A stretch of DNA of 64,000 nucleotides from Allium sativum (GCA_030737875.1 CM060909.1:392283565-392347564), one strand, 5' to 3'; shown: positions 1 to 11,387, counted from the stretch's first letter. The notes: generated from the letters alone by a model not told the origin. Made by a program: numbers and translations.

Positions 1-836
1 GGGGAAGTTCGGGTCGTCTCAGGGGAAGTACAATCGAGTTGCGATCTGTGGAGTTGAGAAGACGTAGTTTTCAAAGAGGGGCATAACGGTGATATCGGTT
101 TTAGAGATCGTAGTATTTTGGGGGAGAGATCGGTAGGAGAAGTTACGGTTATGGTATTTGTGAGGAGTACGGGCACTGTGTATGTCGGGAAGATGAAGTA
201 TGATATACAGGGGATTGAGTCGAGCATACTGCAATGATGCTTACTGACAGTGTATGTTTTTTTAGGAAGAAAGGATTTGAAGTTCAATCCATTGGCATGG
301 TCTGTTATGGTGGAAGGGGAGTTAGACAAATGAATTTGTTTAGCTTGGAATTTGTTGAATTAGATAATGATGAAAACTTGAAGTTGTTTAGAATTTAGAT
401 ACAGACGTGAATGTATACTCAAATCGGAGATGAACCCATGATGGTGAAATCATGTTGGAATTTCCTGAACAAGCGTGGGAGTGGCATCTAAATGGAATTT
501 GGGAAAAGGGAGTTCGAACAAAATACTGGAGCGTTGTATTGCTGAGGAAGAAGGTTGGAGTCGGGTCATATTCATTTGGGCCGGTGTTAAAGGGGTAAGG
601 CCCAGTTGAAATAAATTGAGTTTGTTTTTAATTTAAATACCGTATAACTTGTAAAGTATATAACTTGTACATACATTATCAGAATTCAGAACGGTCAGAT
701 CCGTTGGGATCGTAGGGACGGACACTACAACATGGAACCGACTGGAAGTAATTTGAAGCTCGTTACAATTTATCGCAAAATAAATTGTCTGTATGAACCA
801 AGCGATGGTTATCGTTATTAACGATGATCGTCCAAT

Positions 837-851
837 GTGAGTAAAACTCAC
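837..851. promoter_or_regulatory. 15-bp palindrome, diverged version (GTGAGT-aaa-ACTCAC)
   Basis: Perfect 6-bp inverted repeat around a 3-base centre, followed by CTAAC and TCTGCTTAG then TTTATATT. It sits where the other LTRs carry GTGAGAA-N-TTCTCAC, a pyrimidine tract ending CTAG and TTATATA. Both arms changed relative to those copies and pairing is kept. Function is unknown: it could be a protein-binding dyad or part of an RNA structure. Confidence 0.5.
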
Positions 852-1330
852 TAACTCTGCTTAGTTTATATTTTTATAAACTGTACTTTATTTTTGATAG
901 AAAATGATTGATTTCTGTGTACTGATTGTTTGGACTGTTAAATAGATTTGATTGAAATCATAGATATAGTTATATATATATATATATATAAATCGGCAAT
1001 CAAATATTGATTATGTTTATCAGAATATTTCATGTTAAGATGAAAGTGATGTTATTTATGTTGTTTAACATCTGTGGTTGCAGGGAGACAGGTTGGAGGA
1101 ATCCAACTGGATTCCTCAACATTTATTTTACCGTTTTCATATATTGTGATATATGATATGATATATAATCTGTTATTGATTATGTGTGTTAGAATGATAT
1201 TGATCATTTTTAATTGGTATGTTAAATACCATAAGAAACCCTAGGATGTAGAAAAGGAATATTTCAATGTGTGTATTGAAATAAAGGAATTTTTATAAAA
1301 TCAACAGATTTTATAAAAGATAATATTTTG

Positions 1331-1470
1331 AAAATAAATAAAGGTATAAAAGGAGATATTTATTTAGAAAATAAATAGAATCATTAAAGGAATATTTATT
1401 TAGAGAATAAAAAGAATTATAAAAGGAATGTTTATTTGAAAATAAATAGGATTAAAAAGGGAAATTTACG
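1331..1470. repeat. AT-rich tandem repeat, unit about 36 bp
   Basis: About four imperfect units built on aaaaggaatatttatttagaaaataaa-like sequence. It lies inside the diverged LTR at 1-5022. No gene or regulatory role can be read from it. Confidence 0.6.
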
Positions 1471-1691
1471 AGATATAAAAGAGCTATGAGAAGATTTATT
1501 TAAAGTAGAATTAAATAGAAATCAGTTTAACAGATAGATGGAGAAGAATAATGTATAAATAATATTTTATAAATAAAATAAAATATTTGTCATTAGATAA
1601 ATGGAATATATAAGTCTGAACTTATCTAAAGAAGTAGAAATTGGTGTTTACACCGATGTTTTTGATAGAATGTGAACTCAACACATTTAAA

Positions 1692-1828
1692 GTGAATAAA
1701 CGCTGTTAAAAGGAAATCATTATAAGTGAATAAACGTTGTTAAAAGGAAATCTTTATAAAGGAATAAACGTTATAAAAAGGAAATCTTTATAAAGGAATA
1801 AACGTTATAAAAAGGAAATCTTTATAAA
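1692..1828. repeat. Tandem repeat, unit about 34 bp, four copies
   Basis: Four consecutive units of the form (g)gaataaacgtt-ataaaaaggaaa-tctttataaa. The third and fourth copies are nearly identical, so the array expanded locally after the LTR inserted. Confidence 0.7.
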
Positions 1829-1854
1829 GCAAATAAAGTTAGTTGAATAAGGGT

Positions 1855-3165
1855 AAATCGACAAGTAGAGTTAATTGAATATTAGTTATTCAATTAGAGT
1901 TTATCGAATATCAGTTATTCGAATAAGAGTTAACCAGATAGAGTTGATTGTACATAGTTAATCGAATTAGGGTTAATTGAATATTAGTTATTCAATTAAA
2001 GTCGATCGAATATAGTTATTTGAGATAGAGTTAGTCAAACATAGTTATTCAGGATGATTTGCCGTTCCATACGACTGCTAGCGTAATTCGCAGGGCTGCA
2101 GATAGCCTAGGGCGGTCGGATGTTTCCTGAGGGAATCAGGCGTAACCATTGTGATCGTTGTGATCTAGAGTCAAGCGAATGGAGTTAAATCGAATATTAG
2201 CTATTAAAACAGACATTGTTATTCGAATATAAGTTAATCGAATGTTGGTCATTCGATAGGAGTTAATCAAGTTGAGTTAAATTAGTTGAGTTAAGCAGTT
2301 AGAGTTAACCAATTAGAGTTAACCAAATAGAATTAAAGTAGTTAATCGAATATAGTTTATTCGAATAGAATTAAAGGAGTTAATCAAAAGGAGTTAATCG
2401 AAATGAGTTAATCGAATAAGAGTAAATCAAGTTAGAGTTAAATCGAATTAGAGTTATTCGAAAGAAATTATCGAATATAGTTTATTCGAAAGCAGTTAAT
2501 CGAATATAGCTTATTCGAAAGAAGAGTTATCAAATAAGGTTATTCAAATAAGAGAATTAATCGAATATAGTTTATTCGAATAGGAAAAGATATTATCGAA
2601 TATAGTTTATTCGAAAGGAGTTAATCGAATATAGTTTATTCAAAAGAAGAGTTATCGAATAAGGTTATTCGAATAAAAGAATTAATCAAATATAGTATAT
2701 TCGAATAGAGAAAGAAATTATCGAATATTATTTATTCGAAAGAAATTATCGAATATTAGTTATTCGAAGAAATTATCGAATATTAGTTATTCGAAAGGAG
2801 TTATCGAATATTAGTTATTCGAAAGGAATTAAATCGAATATTAGTTATTCGAAAGGAGTTAATCGAATATAGTTATTCGAAAGGAGTTAATTGATAAGAG
2901 TAAATTAGTTAGAGTTAATTGAATAGAGTTAATCCAGTAGGGAAAATCAAATAGAGTTAATCCAATAGAGTTAATCAAATAGAGTTAATAGAATTGAGTT
3001 TATCAAATAAAGCTAACTGATAAGAGTAATCGATTCGAGTTAATGGAATAGTGTTAATTGAATAGAGTTATTCGAATATAGGTTATTCGAAGAAGATAGA
3101 TTATCGAGTATAGTTTATTCGAAGGAAAGAGTTATCGAATAGAGATTTATTCGAAAGAGAGTTAT
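1855..3165. repeat. 1.3-kb minisatellite of CGAATA...TATTCG palindromic units
   Basis: Dozens of imperfect units of roughly 20-30 bp based on gttaatCGAATAtagtTATTCGaaagga. The inner part is self-complementary (CGAATA/TATTCG with a 3-5 base centre), so each unit can form a small hairpin. Unit length and spacing vary, and units with one broken arm are common. A short non-repetitive block near 2055-2170 interrupts the array. It occupies the LTR position where Elements A and C carry their second array (Array B), but is much longer. Confidence 0.8.
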
Positions 3166-5022
3166 GTAAGGAAGCTTGTTAAAGATTTAAAAGATAAACT
3201 TTGACTATTTCGAAGTTAAAACGTTGTTCAGTTAAGATCTGAGAGGTAATTATACCCCAACTTGATTGACTTCCTTCTTAACTAAGGAATGGTTAAAATT
3301 TGATAGTAAAGGATGGTTAAGTGAATTTAGTTAATGAGTGAAATGGTTTGAGTTGGCATGGCGATGTTTGATTTAAACATCAGTTTAAATCCAGTGAAGG
3401 AGTTTTGGAAATGTTTTCTAAATAGGAAACATAAATGTTTTCTGATAATAGAAAATAAGAATTTAGAATATATGGAAACAGGAGATATGTAAATTAATGA
3501 ACTAAAGAAATAAATGTTAAATAACGATTGATCGATAAAATTTCCATCTGGAAATAATATCTTTGTTTGCACACGTGTTTTTCTTTGATAGTTAAATCAC
3601 AGACTATCAAAGTTTTGACCATTTTTCCGTCGTCAATACGGAGAGACCGGTTGGATTCTTATCTAAAGAACCACTCCGTATGGGCGTTAGCGTTTCGAAT
3701 CAAATAGATCGAAGACAAATTGAAGACGGAGTAAAGTGCAAGGGTTGTTGTATAAGTCCTAGGTAGAGATTGCCTAGGATGGGTGTACGGAATAGTGCCT
3801 TCGGTTTGTCCAGTCCCACGACAACTTAAATGGACGAATGTTTGACAGAGTATATTTGGTAGATCACGTACGTTGATCGTTTCAAATGTATTCACGATGG
3901 TGGCGGAGGAATTCGTTTCTCTTAGCTTATACCCGTGATATTTTTGGGGAAATCAATTTGTGATTTGATGGGTATGACGATGTGGCATTCGAAGAAAATG
4001 GAGGAGTGGTCGGTTAAAAGATGCGTTTTGACCTCGAGCCTCATCAACTGGGAAATGACAGAAATCGAGCAGGCAGCATGTCTAAGTGGTTCGCAACCAA
4101 GTAGGGTATATTGTCACCATTTAGAGAATATTCATATTTGTTACTTCTTTCAATTTTGTATCTCCCGGAAATGGTTATGTTGGTTTACCAACTGTAAGGT
4201 GATAATATATTCGATACACTCAAGCAAAATGAGTGGTTGGTTATGTGTGGCCGAGTTGCAAGATGTTCTTGTTGAACTCCAGTGTATCGCTTCTAGAGTA
4301 CACTGAGCGGAAGGTGGATCCATACCTTATCATAGTTGGAATCAATTCCCCGAATAAGAGCCCGCGGTTTTGACTGTATATTATATATGTAGAACGTTAG
4401 ATGCAAGCGTTTCTACTAGATTGATATTACTTGTGTTAGACATTATTATAATATCAGAATAATATTGTTTTACTAATGATTTGGGTTATCGTAAGGTAAA
4501 AACCATCCGTGTTTATGTATGGATCAGTCTTATGATTATCCTTTGTTTCAAAGGGATTTTGAAAGTTAAATCAAATAATTTGAGTTTACTCACACCAATC
4601 ACATGACTGACCTGGAGTTTATTTTGTTTTGTTTCCCCTAAACTCTTGGGTGCTCAATTTTCTACGGGCAGTCAAGTAGTCTGGGATTTACAAATACTTG
4701 AAGAGCTAGAGCAGGAGGCTTCAGAATTATATAGCTATGGTTTTTCCGCTGTGTTGTAAGTGCTGTACTTTGGAATTGATATGTATATTCAAGTACAGAT
4801 TTATATTTCAAAGTTATGTTATGAAATATATTTATTTGTTCCGTTGAGAGATTCGTGTTTACTATGATGTCATATGTTCTTCTTCTTCTATTCTAAGTTT
4901 CTATCTTATCTATCCTCACCCTCTAATTTATTTCATGGACTATCTGGTGTTTCCGATGCTTGGATAGTCGACATAGTGTTGTATGCCGATATCCAGGATC
5001 GCAAAAACCCCAGGTTGTTACA
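3166..5022 (+). repeat. R/U5-like 3' part of the diverged LTR
   Basis: No gene is seen. The order of short conserved blocks follows the 3' part of the Element A and B LTRs, ending at 5022 with GGTTGTTACA, an LTR-like terminus. A 123-codon frame in 3935-4306 overlaps these LTR blocks and is not treated as a gene. Confidence 0.55.
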
Positions 5023-5347
5023 CATTTTTTGTAAAATAATGAAAAACTGAACTCAATACAGCAAACTGCTTGAAAGCCTTGATTGACAAGTTGTGAAAAT
5101 TTCATTTTTTTTTACTTGGCTTGATTATATTGATTTTGAAATCAAATTGTGACTAGTTTTTGAATTTCTTGGATTATAAAAATTTGATTTTTTCTCAAGT
5201 GATTTCAAATAATTATCTTTAGATTTGATCATTGAATGTTTCTTGTGCTTGTCTAAAAATTCTCTGAAAAGTTCACTTATGATTCTTACTTTAAAAATGA
5301 TCTTGTGTTGCTCTGATAGGGAAATTGATTTGATTCGTTTGAGTGCC
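5023..5347. other. AT-rich unassigned DNA, left flank of Element A
   Basis: No gene, array or terminal motif is seen here. It is continuous with 17959 onward once Element A and one TSD copy are removed. It is therefore probably internal or post-pol sequence of the copia-type element whose 3' LTR begins at 19174; that assignment is an inference. Confidence 0.4.
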
Positions 5348-5352
5348 TTGGT
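5348..5352. repeat. Target-site duplication of Element A, left copy (TTGGT)
   Basis: TTGGT directly precedes the TGTAAC start of Element A and recurs exactly at 17954-17958 after its CA end. This shows that both ends of one insertion are intact. Confidence 0.93.
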
Positions 5353-6252
5353 TGTAACAACCCGGAAATGCGAGCCAATTTAAAATTTTTATTTTGACAA
5401 TTTTAATGAATTTTGAATATTTAAAATGAATTATTTTAAATAATATCGACGAGAAATTTATTTTGAATATAATTAGAACGTATATATTTATATAGATCGT
5501 CGTTAGAATATAAATATTTATTTTAAATTGTAAAAGGAATTGAAAATGGCATGGTAGTTCGATAATTCGATTTCAAATTTCAATTGAACATACCGGGTGC
5601 AAAATAAGCCGGATTTTTGTGAAACCAAAAATAATGGAATCTAATTGAGAATATCTTTCCAACGAATCCGAAAAATCAAAATTTCATAGCGGGGATCAAA
5701 AGTTATGCCCAGTTGAAAATTCTGAATAGTCGCTATGGAATTCAGGCCCTTAAAAATAGCCATTTTGCAAACGACCTCGGATTTCAACGAAACCACTTTT
5801 GTTGGATCCGCGATGTCAAATTATTGCTTGGTTTCAATTTTCGTAATTTTTTGATTCAATATGTGAGCGTGGCAAAGGAAACGCGTTTGACCAGTTTCAG
5901 TTGATTTTAATCGACTGGAAATTGGCCATTTTTCTAACGGCCTCAGAATTCGATGAAACTAGTTTTGTTAGGACCGTGTAGTCAATACGAAGCTAGAAAA
6001 TATTTTTCTGGAATTTTTCTAGTTAGTATGTGACCCCAATAAATTGAAATGCACGCTCAAATTCAATATATAGAGTTATGTTGATTTTGACGAAAATTGA
6101 TCGAAACGATCGAATCATCTTATGATACACATTCCATTGTGTTCGGAATGGGGGTAATTAGCTATGGACGACAGGCGGTGGGCTTGATTTCGACTTCGAA
6201 ATAAAAAGATACTTTTTAAAGAGAAATTAAAATAAATTAATAAATATTTTAT

Positions 6253-6259
6253 TATATAA
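6253..6259 (+). promoter_or_regulatory. Candidate LTR TATA box (TATATAA)
   Basis: TATATAA is followed by a run of C and then a CA in a TC-rich context near 6284, about 30 bp downstream. That spacing is usual for plant core promoters. It sits at the AT-rich to GC-rich transition at the start of the cassette. If correct, U3 is short (about 930 bp) and R is several kb long. This rests on motif and spacing only. Confidence 0.4.
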
Positions 6260-6710
6260 CCCCCCCCCCCCCTCATTCTTCTCACTCAACAAAAAGAAAT
6301 AAAAATAAAAAAATTCACCCAATCAAGATCGACGGAGCCACCGTCCCCCACCCATCCGCCGCCACCGCGCGATGGCGGTGCCATCTCCCCATCACCGCCT
6401 GAGAAGGCGATGCCCCCCTTCCTCCTTGGTTCGACGTTCGAGCCCCCCCCCCCCCCAATTCCCCTCCGCCGTTCAAATCAAGCGAGCCCCCTCGATTTCA
6501 ACGTCGCCCGCCCCTCTTCGACCTCCACCGCCACCGCCCTCCGCTTCCCTCCTCCTCCAGCTCGCCCTAGCCTCGCACCCCTTCTCTCTCCTGTAAAACC
6601 TGAACTCTAACTTCCTACCACCACCACGACGCCACCAACGGCGACACTCCGCTGCCTGCAGCGCTGGCGATGAAACTCCTCCCCTTCGCAGAAAACGTGA
6701 AAGGGTAAAT
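6260..6710 (+). other. GC-rich cassette in Element A 5' LTR
   Basis: An abrupt island of C-rich and CG-rich sequence (CCGCC, CCACC and TCCTCC runs) resembles the 5' UTR and first exon of a plant gene. Short overlapping frames at 6372-6610 are low-complexity Pro/Ser/Ala and are not supported as genes. The island ends in GGGTAAAT at 6704-6711, a weak 5'-splice-like site. Its main part (6198-6614) is absent from the 3' LTR. Whether it is captured host sequence cannot be decided here. Confidence 0.5.
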
Positions 6711-6984
6711 TTAATTACTTTATTTATTTATTTATTTATTTTTCAAACGTTTATATTATCATTTGTTTCCAAATGAAGAAAGGCATTGTTTTTAAATAGA
6801 GAAAGACATTGTTTTTAAAGAGAATATACATTGTTTTTAAAGAGAACATACTTTGTGTTTTAAAGGGTTTTTATAAGAATAACATTATTTATAGATTTGT
6901 TGTAAAAATAGACCTTGACGTTATAAGGTAAAAATAGACCTTGATTTTATAAAGTATAAATAGTGTATGTGTTTGAAATGGGAA

Positions 6985-7550
6985 TAACAGATAATAAAAA
7001 TATAATTTTTATTATATAGAAAGGTTAAAAATATAATTTTTATTATATAGAAAGGTTAAAAATATAATTTTTATCATATAGAAAGGTTAAAAGTATAATT
7101 TTTATTATATAGAAAGGTTAGAAATATAATTTTTATTATATAGAAAGGTTAAAAATATAATTTTTATCATATAGAAAGGTTAAAAATATAATTTTTATAC
7201 TAGTGGCAGAATAAAAATATGATTTTTATTATATGTAGAGAATAAAAATATGATTTTTATAAGATGGAGTATATAAAAATTCGATTTTTATATAGGGAGT
7301 GAAGTAAAAATTTGATCTTTGTATAGGTAGCGATATAATAAAAAGGCGATTTTTATTATATGTATAACGATATAAAAATACGATTTTTATATATGAGGTA
7401 GCGATGTAAAAATATAATCTTTATATAAAAGGAAGCGTTGTAAGAATATATAATTTTTATATATAAAGTACCATTATAAAAACGTGATTTTTAAATTGAA
7501 CATCATATTAAAAATATGATTTTTAATATGAACAGCGTGAAAAGAAGGAA
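6985..7550. repeat. Array A of Element A 5' LTR (units around AAAAATATAATTTTTAT)
   Basis: About seven regular units of ~30 bp (gaaaggttaAAAATATAATTTTTattatata) run from 6985 to 7200. A degenerate zone to 7550 keeps only the core AAAAATnnGATTTTTAT at changing spacing. The core is self-complementary. The same array is present in the 3' LTR at 12948-13490. Confidence 0.85.
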
Positions 7551-7619
7551 GATGGAACAGATTGAAATACAAAGGGAATTCAGATAACTCAAAAATGAAA
7601 TGGCGGAGTGGATCCCTCG

Positions 7620-7634
7620 GTGAGAACTTCTCAC
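7620..7634. promoter_or_regulatory. Palindrome GTGAGAA-c-TTCTCAC
   Basis: Seven-base arms around one central base. It is followed by ATTAAC, TTTTCTTTTCTAG (ending 7653) and TTATATAAATATATA. The same order occurs in the other LTR copies at 13575, 28612, 37515 (inverted), 43690, 48206 and 50598. The position next to a pyrimidine-AG allows a splice-related role, and the dyad also allows a DNA-binding role. Confidence 0.6.
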
Positions 7635-7681
7635 ATTAACTTTTCTTTTCTAGTTATATAAATATATACTAGGATGCAGAC

Positions 7682-7724
7682 GGTGTTTAGTAGCACCCGA
7701 CACCATCGTCCACAGACCATGGAC
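7682..7724 (+). ncRNA. Twin-hairpin landmark downstream of the TATATA stretch
   Basis: GGTGTT-tagt-AGCACC (7682-7697, with G-U pairs as RNA) is followed after a short spacer by GTCCA...TGGAC (7708-7724). The pair recurs in every well preserved LTR here: 13637, 28672, 37454 (inverted), 43751, 48267 and 50658. In several of those the first stem is the fully paired GGTGCT/AGCACC. It may be a leader-RNA structure of the element; it is not an independent RNA gene as far as can be seen. Confidence 0.45.
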
Positions 7725-7834
7725 TTGTTTGTTTGGTTGTGTAGTTAGTTAGATTATTTGATCTGAATTTGATAGTTTGGTGAAATGGAATGGATTTGAT
7801 TGATATGTGTATGGCGTGGGCCATTATTAGACCG

Positions 7835-7857
7835 GGGATAAGGCTAAGCCTTGTCCC
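7835..7857. repeat. Inverted repeat GGGATAAGGC...GCCTTGTCCC
   Basis: Ten-base arms with one mismatch around a 3-base centre, inside a block (about 7800-7920) that is present in Elements A and C but absent at the matching place in Element B. It could be a small module gained by one branch of the family or lost from another. Confidence 0.5.
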
Positions 7858-8540
7858 GTTTCTAGTATCGTGCCGTTATGCCGCCGAAATTTTCTAAAAT
7901 AAGTTAGAAAAATAAAGATATCATTTTATTTAATAAATGAACCGAATAGAATATTCATAGATTGAATAAAATAATTTGGTCGTTAAAAATATAATTTTTA
8001 ACGTGAATGTGAATAAATAAATATTCATTTACAAACCGGACGGTTTGTTTATGTACACCTATTTGAAGGACATTGATTGGGACGATAAATTTTACACATC
8101 GCCCAACTGCACAAATAAAATCTGTGTTTGATTGTTTGAAACCCCATACGGGTATTGGGATAAAATACGGCATACACTAATCCCAGTAATTAGTTATATG
8201 TCGATCGATTGATTGACAGGCTGTTATAAGCGTTAGATATCTATATTTGATGCTTATACAGTGTAGTGCACTTTGGATGATGGTTGATTATTTATCGTTG
8301 CTATTATATACATGTGTTGCATGGAATCCATATAATTAACTTTATATGGTAATTGATTGGGCCTCATTCCAATTGGGAAAATAAAGAATATTATAAAATA
8401 AAGGTTCATGTGTTGACAGTACTCATCCGTTGAGATTAGTCATGTGTTGAATGAAATATTTTAACAATAAAATTTACATCTTTATCATATATAAAATTAG
8501 AAACTAACTGGAAAATAGATAAGATGAGTGGTCTCCTGGA

Positions 8541-8580
8541 TATTGATCTGATGTTGGTTTCGGCCTTCGGGGTTAATATT
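8541..8580 (+). repeat. Conserved 40-bp core of a presence/absence block
   Basis: The core begins TATTGATCTGATGTTGG and ends TTCGGGGTTAATATT. It is identical or nearly so at 14496, 16213, 29409 and 51406, although flanking LTR sequence differs. The surrounding block of about 110 bp (GAAACTAACTGG... to ...CTAATTTATGG) is missing from Element C and from the solo LTR 33208-39742. Its role is unknown. Confidence 0.55.
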
Positions 8581-8885
8581 TAGGGAATCGTTCTCTTACT
8601 AATTTATGGTTGGAGTCTGATTTGAAATCAAACGATAGATACCATAATTTTTATAAAATATATTAAATAACAAAAATAGTCGCGCGTTGACAGTACTCAT
8701 CCGTTGAGATTAGTCATGTAGTGAAAGAAATATAGATTCATTTGTTGAATAGAATAACGAAGTTATTGAAAAATATAAAGCCGTGTTGATTAGAGATGCG
8801 CTATGTTGACGCGAACGATATCTATATCGATTATATTCGTTTTTATAATGAATATTAAAAAGAGAAAAAATCGAATATTTATAAC

Positions 8886-9010
8886 ATGAATTCGAATTGA
8901 ATTGAATAGAAAACGAATTCGAATTGAATTGAATAGAAAACGAATTCGAATTGAATTGAATAGAAAACGAATTTGAATTGAATTGAATTCAATTGGAAAC
9001 GAACTGAAAT
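8886..9010. repeat. Array B of Element A 5' LTR, 27-bp units
   Basis: Three to four near-identical copies of a 27-bp unit (aaacGAATTCgaattgaattgaatag) run into degenerate gaattgaaatcg sequence. The matching array in the 3' LTR is 14846-14960. A 94-codon frame on the minus strand here simply reads the repeat and is not a gene. Confidence 0.85.
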
Positions 9011-9918
9011 AGAATTGAAATCGATTTAAATTGAAATCAAATAGAAATGAATGAAAAAAGAATTTATAAGGCAAAATTCAATTTTGATTTGAATTTGAAA
9101 TGAAGGTTGAAATTGTTTTGAAACGAATTTAAAATTATTTATAAAATTCGTTTTAAATAGAAATCGACGAAATATATATTATATATATTATATATATATA
9201 TAATATAATGGCCTGAATAGAACGCGCCGCGCCGCGGCAGTTCGTGAATTTCGACCATTGATTTCGAACGGACATTACGGGAGATCCAACCGTCAGGTTC
9301 TCCTAAAATCGGAACCATTGGGTTCGTATCGAAAAAATATTTCTAACGAATATTAGAAATTTGAAATCTAACGGTTGGATTTGGAGATACGTCCAAATCA
9401 AATTTGGAAATGGTCGTTGTAACTGCTGTTCGATGGCCGTTGTTGGAAATCGACTATACGGGCCTCGATAAAATTATTAAAAATAGTAATAATTTGTGTA
9501 AAATCATAAGAAATGATTTGTGAAGAACTGGGATGAAAAATCCCACATTTGTAAAGATAAAAATGGATTTTTATCGAAATGAACTAGTTTTGAACTAAAT
9601 TTAAAACCCAATTATTTTTAAATAAATAAATTGGATTCGAAAGGGGTTTTAAATAATCGGAATTTCTAATATGTTTGATTGAAATTAAATTAGAATTGAT
9701 TTGTGGGTTTATCGTGAATGGTGTTTTAAATAACACTTGTTCTTTAACCCGATAATAAATAGAATGTGATTTGGGTTTATCGTGAACTGTGTTTTAAATG
9801 ACATTAGTTCTTTAACCCAATAAAAGGAGTTTTAATGAATCTGTAATTAGGTTGAAATGTGAATTGATAATGAAAATTATCAAATTTGGAAAGTGAGCGA
9901 GAAGGAGTATCACCAGTT

Positions 9919-10167
9919 CTTGTTGCTGGCCCTGAGTAGGCCGGGTACGCATGATAGGGGGTTCTCGCGTCGCGGTTTGGTGGCGAACGGGAGACTCTTA
10001 CCCCTACATGTCCCAGTTTAGAGGGTTGGTTTGGCAGTAGCTGCGAGACTCGAGAGGGTCGCCGTAAAACAAGGGATTGGGGGACCAGTGTGAGCCACAG
10101 TAGGTTTTACCTGCTGTACTGGAGGATGAAGAGCTGGTTGCAAAGCCTACCGGATTTCGCGGTATCA
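9919..10167. other. 249-bp filler DNA replacing 1,570 bp of the 5' LTR
   Basis: The two LTRs of Element A align up to 9918 (GAGTATCACCAGTT) and again from 10168 (TCGAAAAAGCATTGC). Between these the 5' LTR carries 249 bp of noticeably more GC-rich sequence with no match elsewhere in the window. The 3' LTR instead has 15873-17442. The filler has no long open frame and no terminal repeats. It looks like filler captured at a break-repair junction. Confidence 0.75.
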
Positions 10168-10580
10168 TCGAAAAAGCATTGCATTGTCTTTTCTATGCAC
10201 TGGTATTCTTGGGAGGAAACCCGTTCCGTGTTATAGGGCGTGGTCCCTTGAATTACTCTCTTTTAAAGTAAAGTTTTAAATAACTGTTTTAGTTCTCACA
10301 CCAGTCACATGACTGACCTGGAGTTTATTGTTTTAACCTAAACTATGGGTGCCCTTATTTTCGACACGGGCAGCTAGTAGTTTTGGTTTTGCAGATTTAT
10401 ATTCACAGGATCCTGATTTACAGCTGGAACGATGCTCGGAAAGCTTTGTACCCGTGTATTACTTTCAGTTGTGTTTTCTATTGTTTTTCCGCTGCTATGT
10501 AATTTATTGTAATCTCTGATATTTATCGAATGTATAGTATTCATTTATACTCTGTATATTCTTGTATCTGATGGAATTGT

Positions 10581-10596
10581 TGTAATAGCAATGAAA
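10581..10596 (+). terminator. Polyadenylation-like signals of the LTR
   Basis: TGTAA followed closely by AATGAAA, about 80 bp before the LTR end, in a T/GT-rich setting typical of plant 3' ends. The same arrangement is seen near 17861, 32915 and 54907 and, reversed, in the inverted LTRs. The call rests on motifs only. Confidence 0.4.
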
Positions 10597-10680
10597 TGTT
10601 CTTCTGTTTGTGTTCTATTTTGTCGTGTTCTCAAGGAAATCCGGGCTTTCCTTACCGGGGAAGTTACGGGCTATCACAGT

Positions 10681-10692
10681 TGGTATCAGAGC
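10681..10692 (+). promoter_or_regulatory. Primer binding site, initiator-Met tRNA type
   Basis: TGGTATCAGAGC lies two bases after the 5' LTR end. This is the standard plant retrotransposon PBS complementary to the 3' end of initiator-Met tRNA. Confidence 0.93.
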
Positions 10693-11368
10693 TTTGGTTT
10701 ACAGAGCTCGAGAACAAGACATATTAGAACCAAACGAAAGAATTCATCAGATATTGGGTTAGTAATATCCAATTAGAATGACTCGTTAGAGATGGGGTTA
10801 GTAGTATCCTAGAACGAGTGTGAAGAGTATATTTTTTCAAAATGAAAACAATTTTTGTTTTGAAAATTTAAACCATTTCATACGTATTTGAATATTATTT
10901 ATTTTGAATTTGGACGATGAGTATATAAAGATTTTGCATATACGTGTCATGAACGTATATTCGAAGTTTTAATATACTATAGATATAGGATTACACTCTA
11001 GTCACTCGGAGATGATTTTGATGATGGAGCTCCATCACCAATATTTATGTTCGTGTTTCGAAGGTGTGATATCTAAATATTTCCATTAGACTGGTGTGAG
11101 AACCAAAACTATATAGATTTATTGTTGAGATTTTGGCATCAAAAATGTGATTCTCTATATATATATCAAAATTATGAATTTGAAATTCTAAATCACTAAT
11201 TGATTGATGTTTGTGTTGTTTGATTATTGTTTGTCTAATTAAATTTTGAACCATTTAGCCTAATTGAACCAAATATTGAACTGTATTGAAAATTGGTCGC
11301 ATTTGCTTGCATATACATGTACTTACATTGAACATGTCATAGCAAGGAGGCTAGAGAAGAGGAATAAA

Positions 11369-11387
11369 ATTTGTTTGCCCGACAAAT
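11369..11387 (+). ncRNA. Conserved internal hairpin ATTTGT-TTGCCCG-ACAAAT
   Basis: Six-base stem with a 7-base loop. The loop TTGCCCG is identical in Element B (40251-40268) and Element C (46059-46077), where the stem is also kept (one pair shorter in B). It lies in one of the best conserved blocks of an otherwise non-coding internal region. A dimerisation or packaging role is speculative. Confidence 0.4.

Larger units (their letters stand above)
1..5022 (+). repeat. Diverged giant LTR, 3' portion, forward (left end outside window)
   Basis: The stretch 3650-5022 matches in order the 3' half of the better preserved LTRs further right: a 'ggcggaggaattcgtttctctt' type block near 3900, then the 'cacatgactgacctggagttt' type block near 4600, a 'gggtgctc..ttttctacgggcag' block, a 'tttttccgct' block near 4740, and an end reading GGTTGTTACA at 5022. 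A GTGAGT/ACTCAC palindrome followed by a pyrimidine-AG and TATAT at 837-870 matches the mid-LTR landmark of the family. Between these lie long AT-rich minisatellites. The LTR start is not in the window, and 1-836 holds nothing I recognise. It is clearly older and more diverged than Elements A, B and C. No coding potential is supported. Confidence 0.6.
5353..10678 (+). repeat. Element A 5' LTR (5,326 bp, rearranged)
   Basis: Runs from TGTAACAACCCGG to CTATCACA, directly before the PBS. In order it holds a promoter-like part (TATATAA at 6253-6259), a GC-rich cassette (about 6260-6710), Array A of ~30-bp AT units (6985-7550), a palindrome at 7620-7634, a pyrimidine tract ending CTAG at 7653, hairpins at 7682-7724, Array B (8886-9010), and a polyadenylation-like TGTAATAGCAATGAAA at 10581-10596. 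Relative to the 3' LTR, the counterpart of 15873-17442 is missing and replaced by 9919-10167. Confidence 0.92.

Noticed and set aside
7955..8173. Antisense frame of about 72 codons present in A (twice), C (twice) and, in diverged form, the inverted solo LTR
   Set aside because: DNA of this LTR block is conserved as a whole. Differences between A and the solo LTR are mostly amino-acid changing, and Element B has an in-frame stop. No sign of protein-level selection.
10681..10692. Possible tRNA-related sequence
   Set aside because: Only the 12-base complement of the tRNA 3' end is present, as expected for a primer binding site. There is no tRNA gene.
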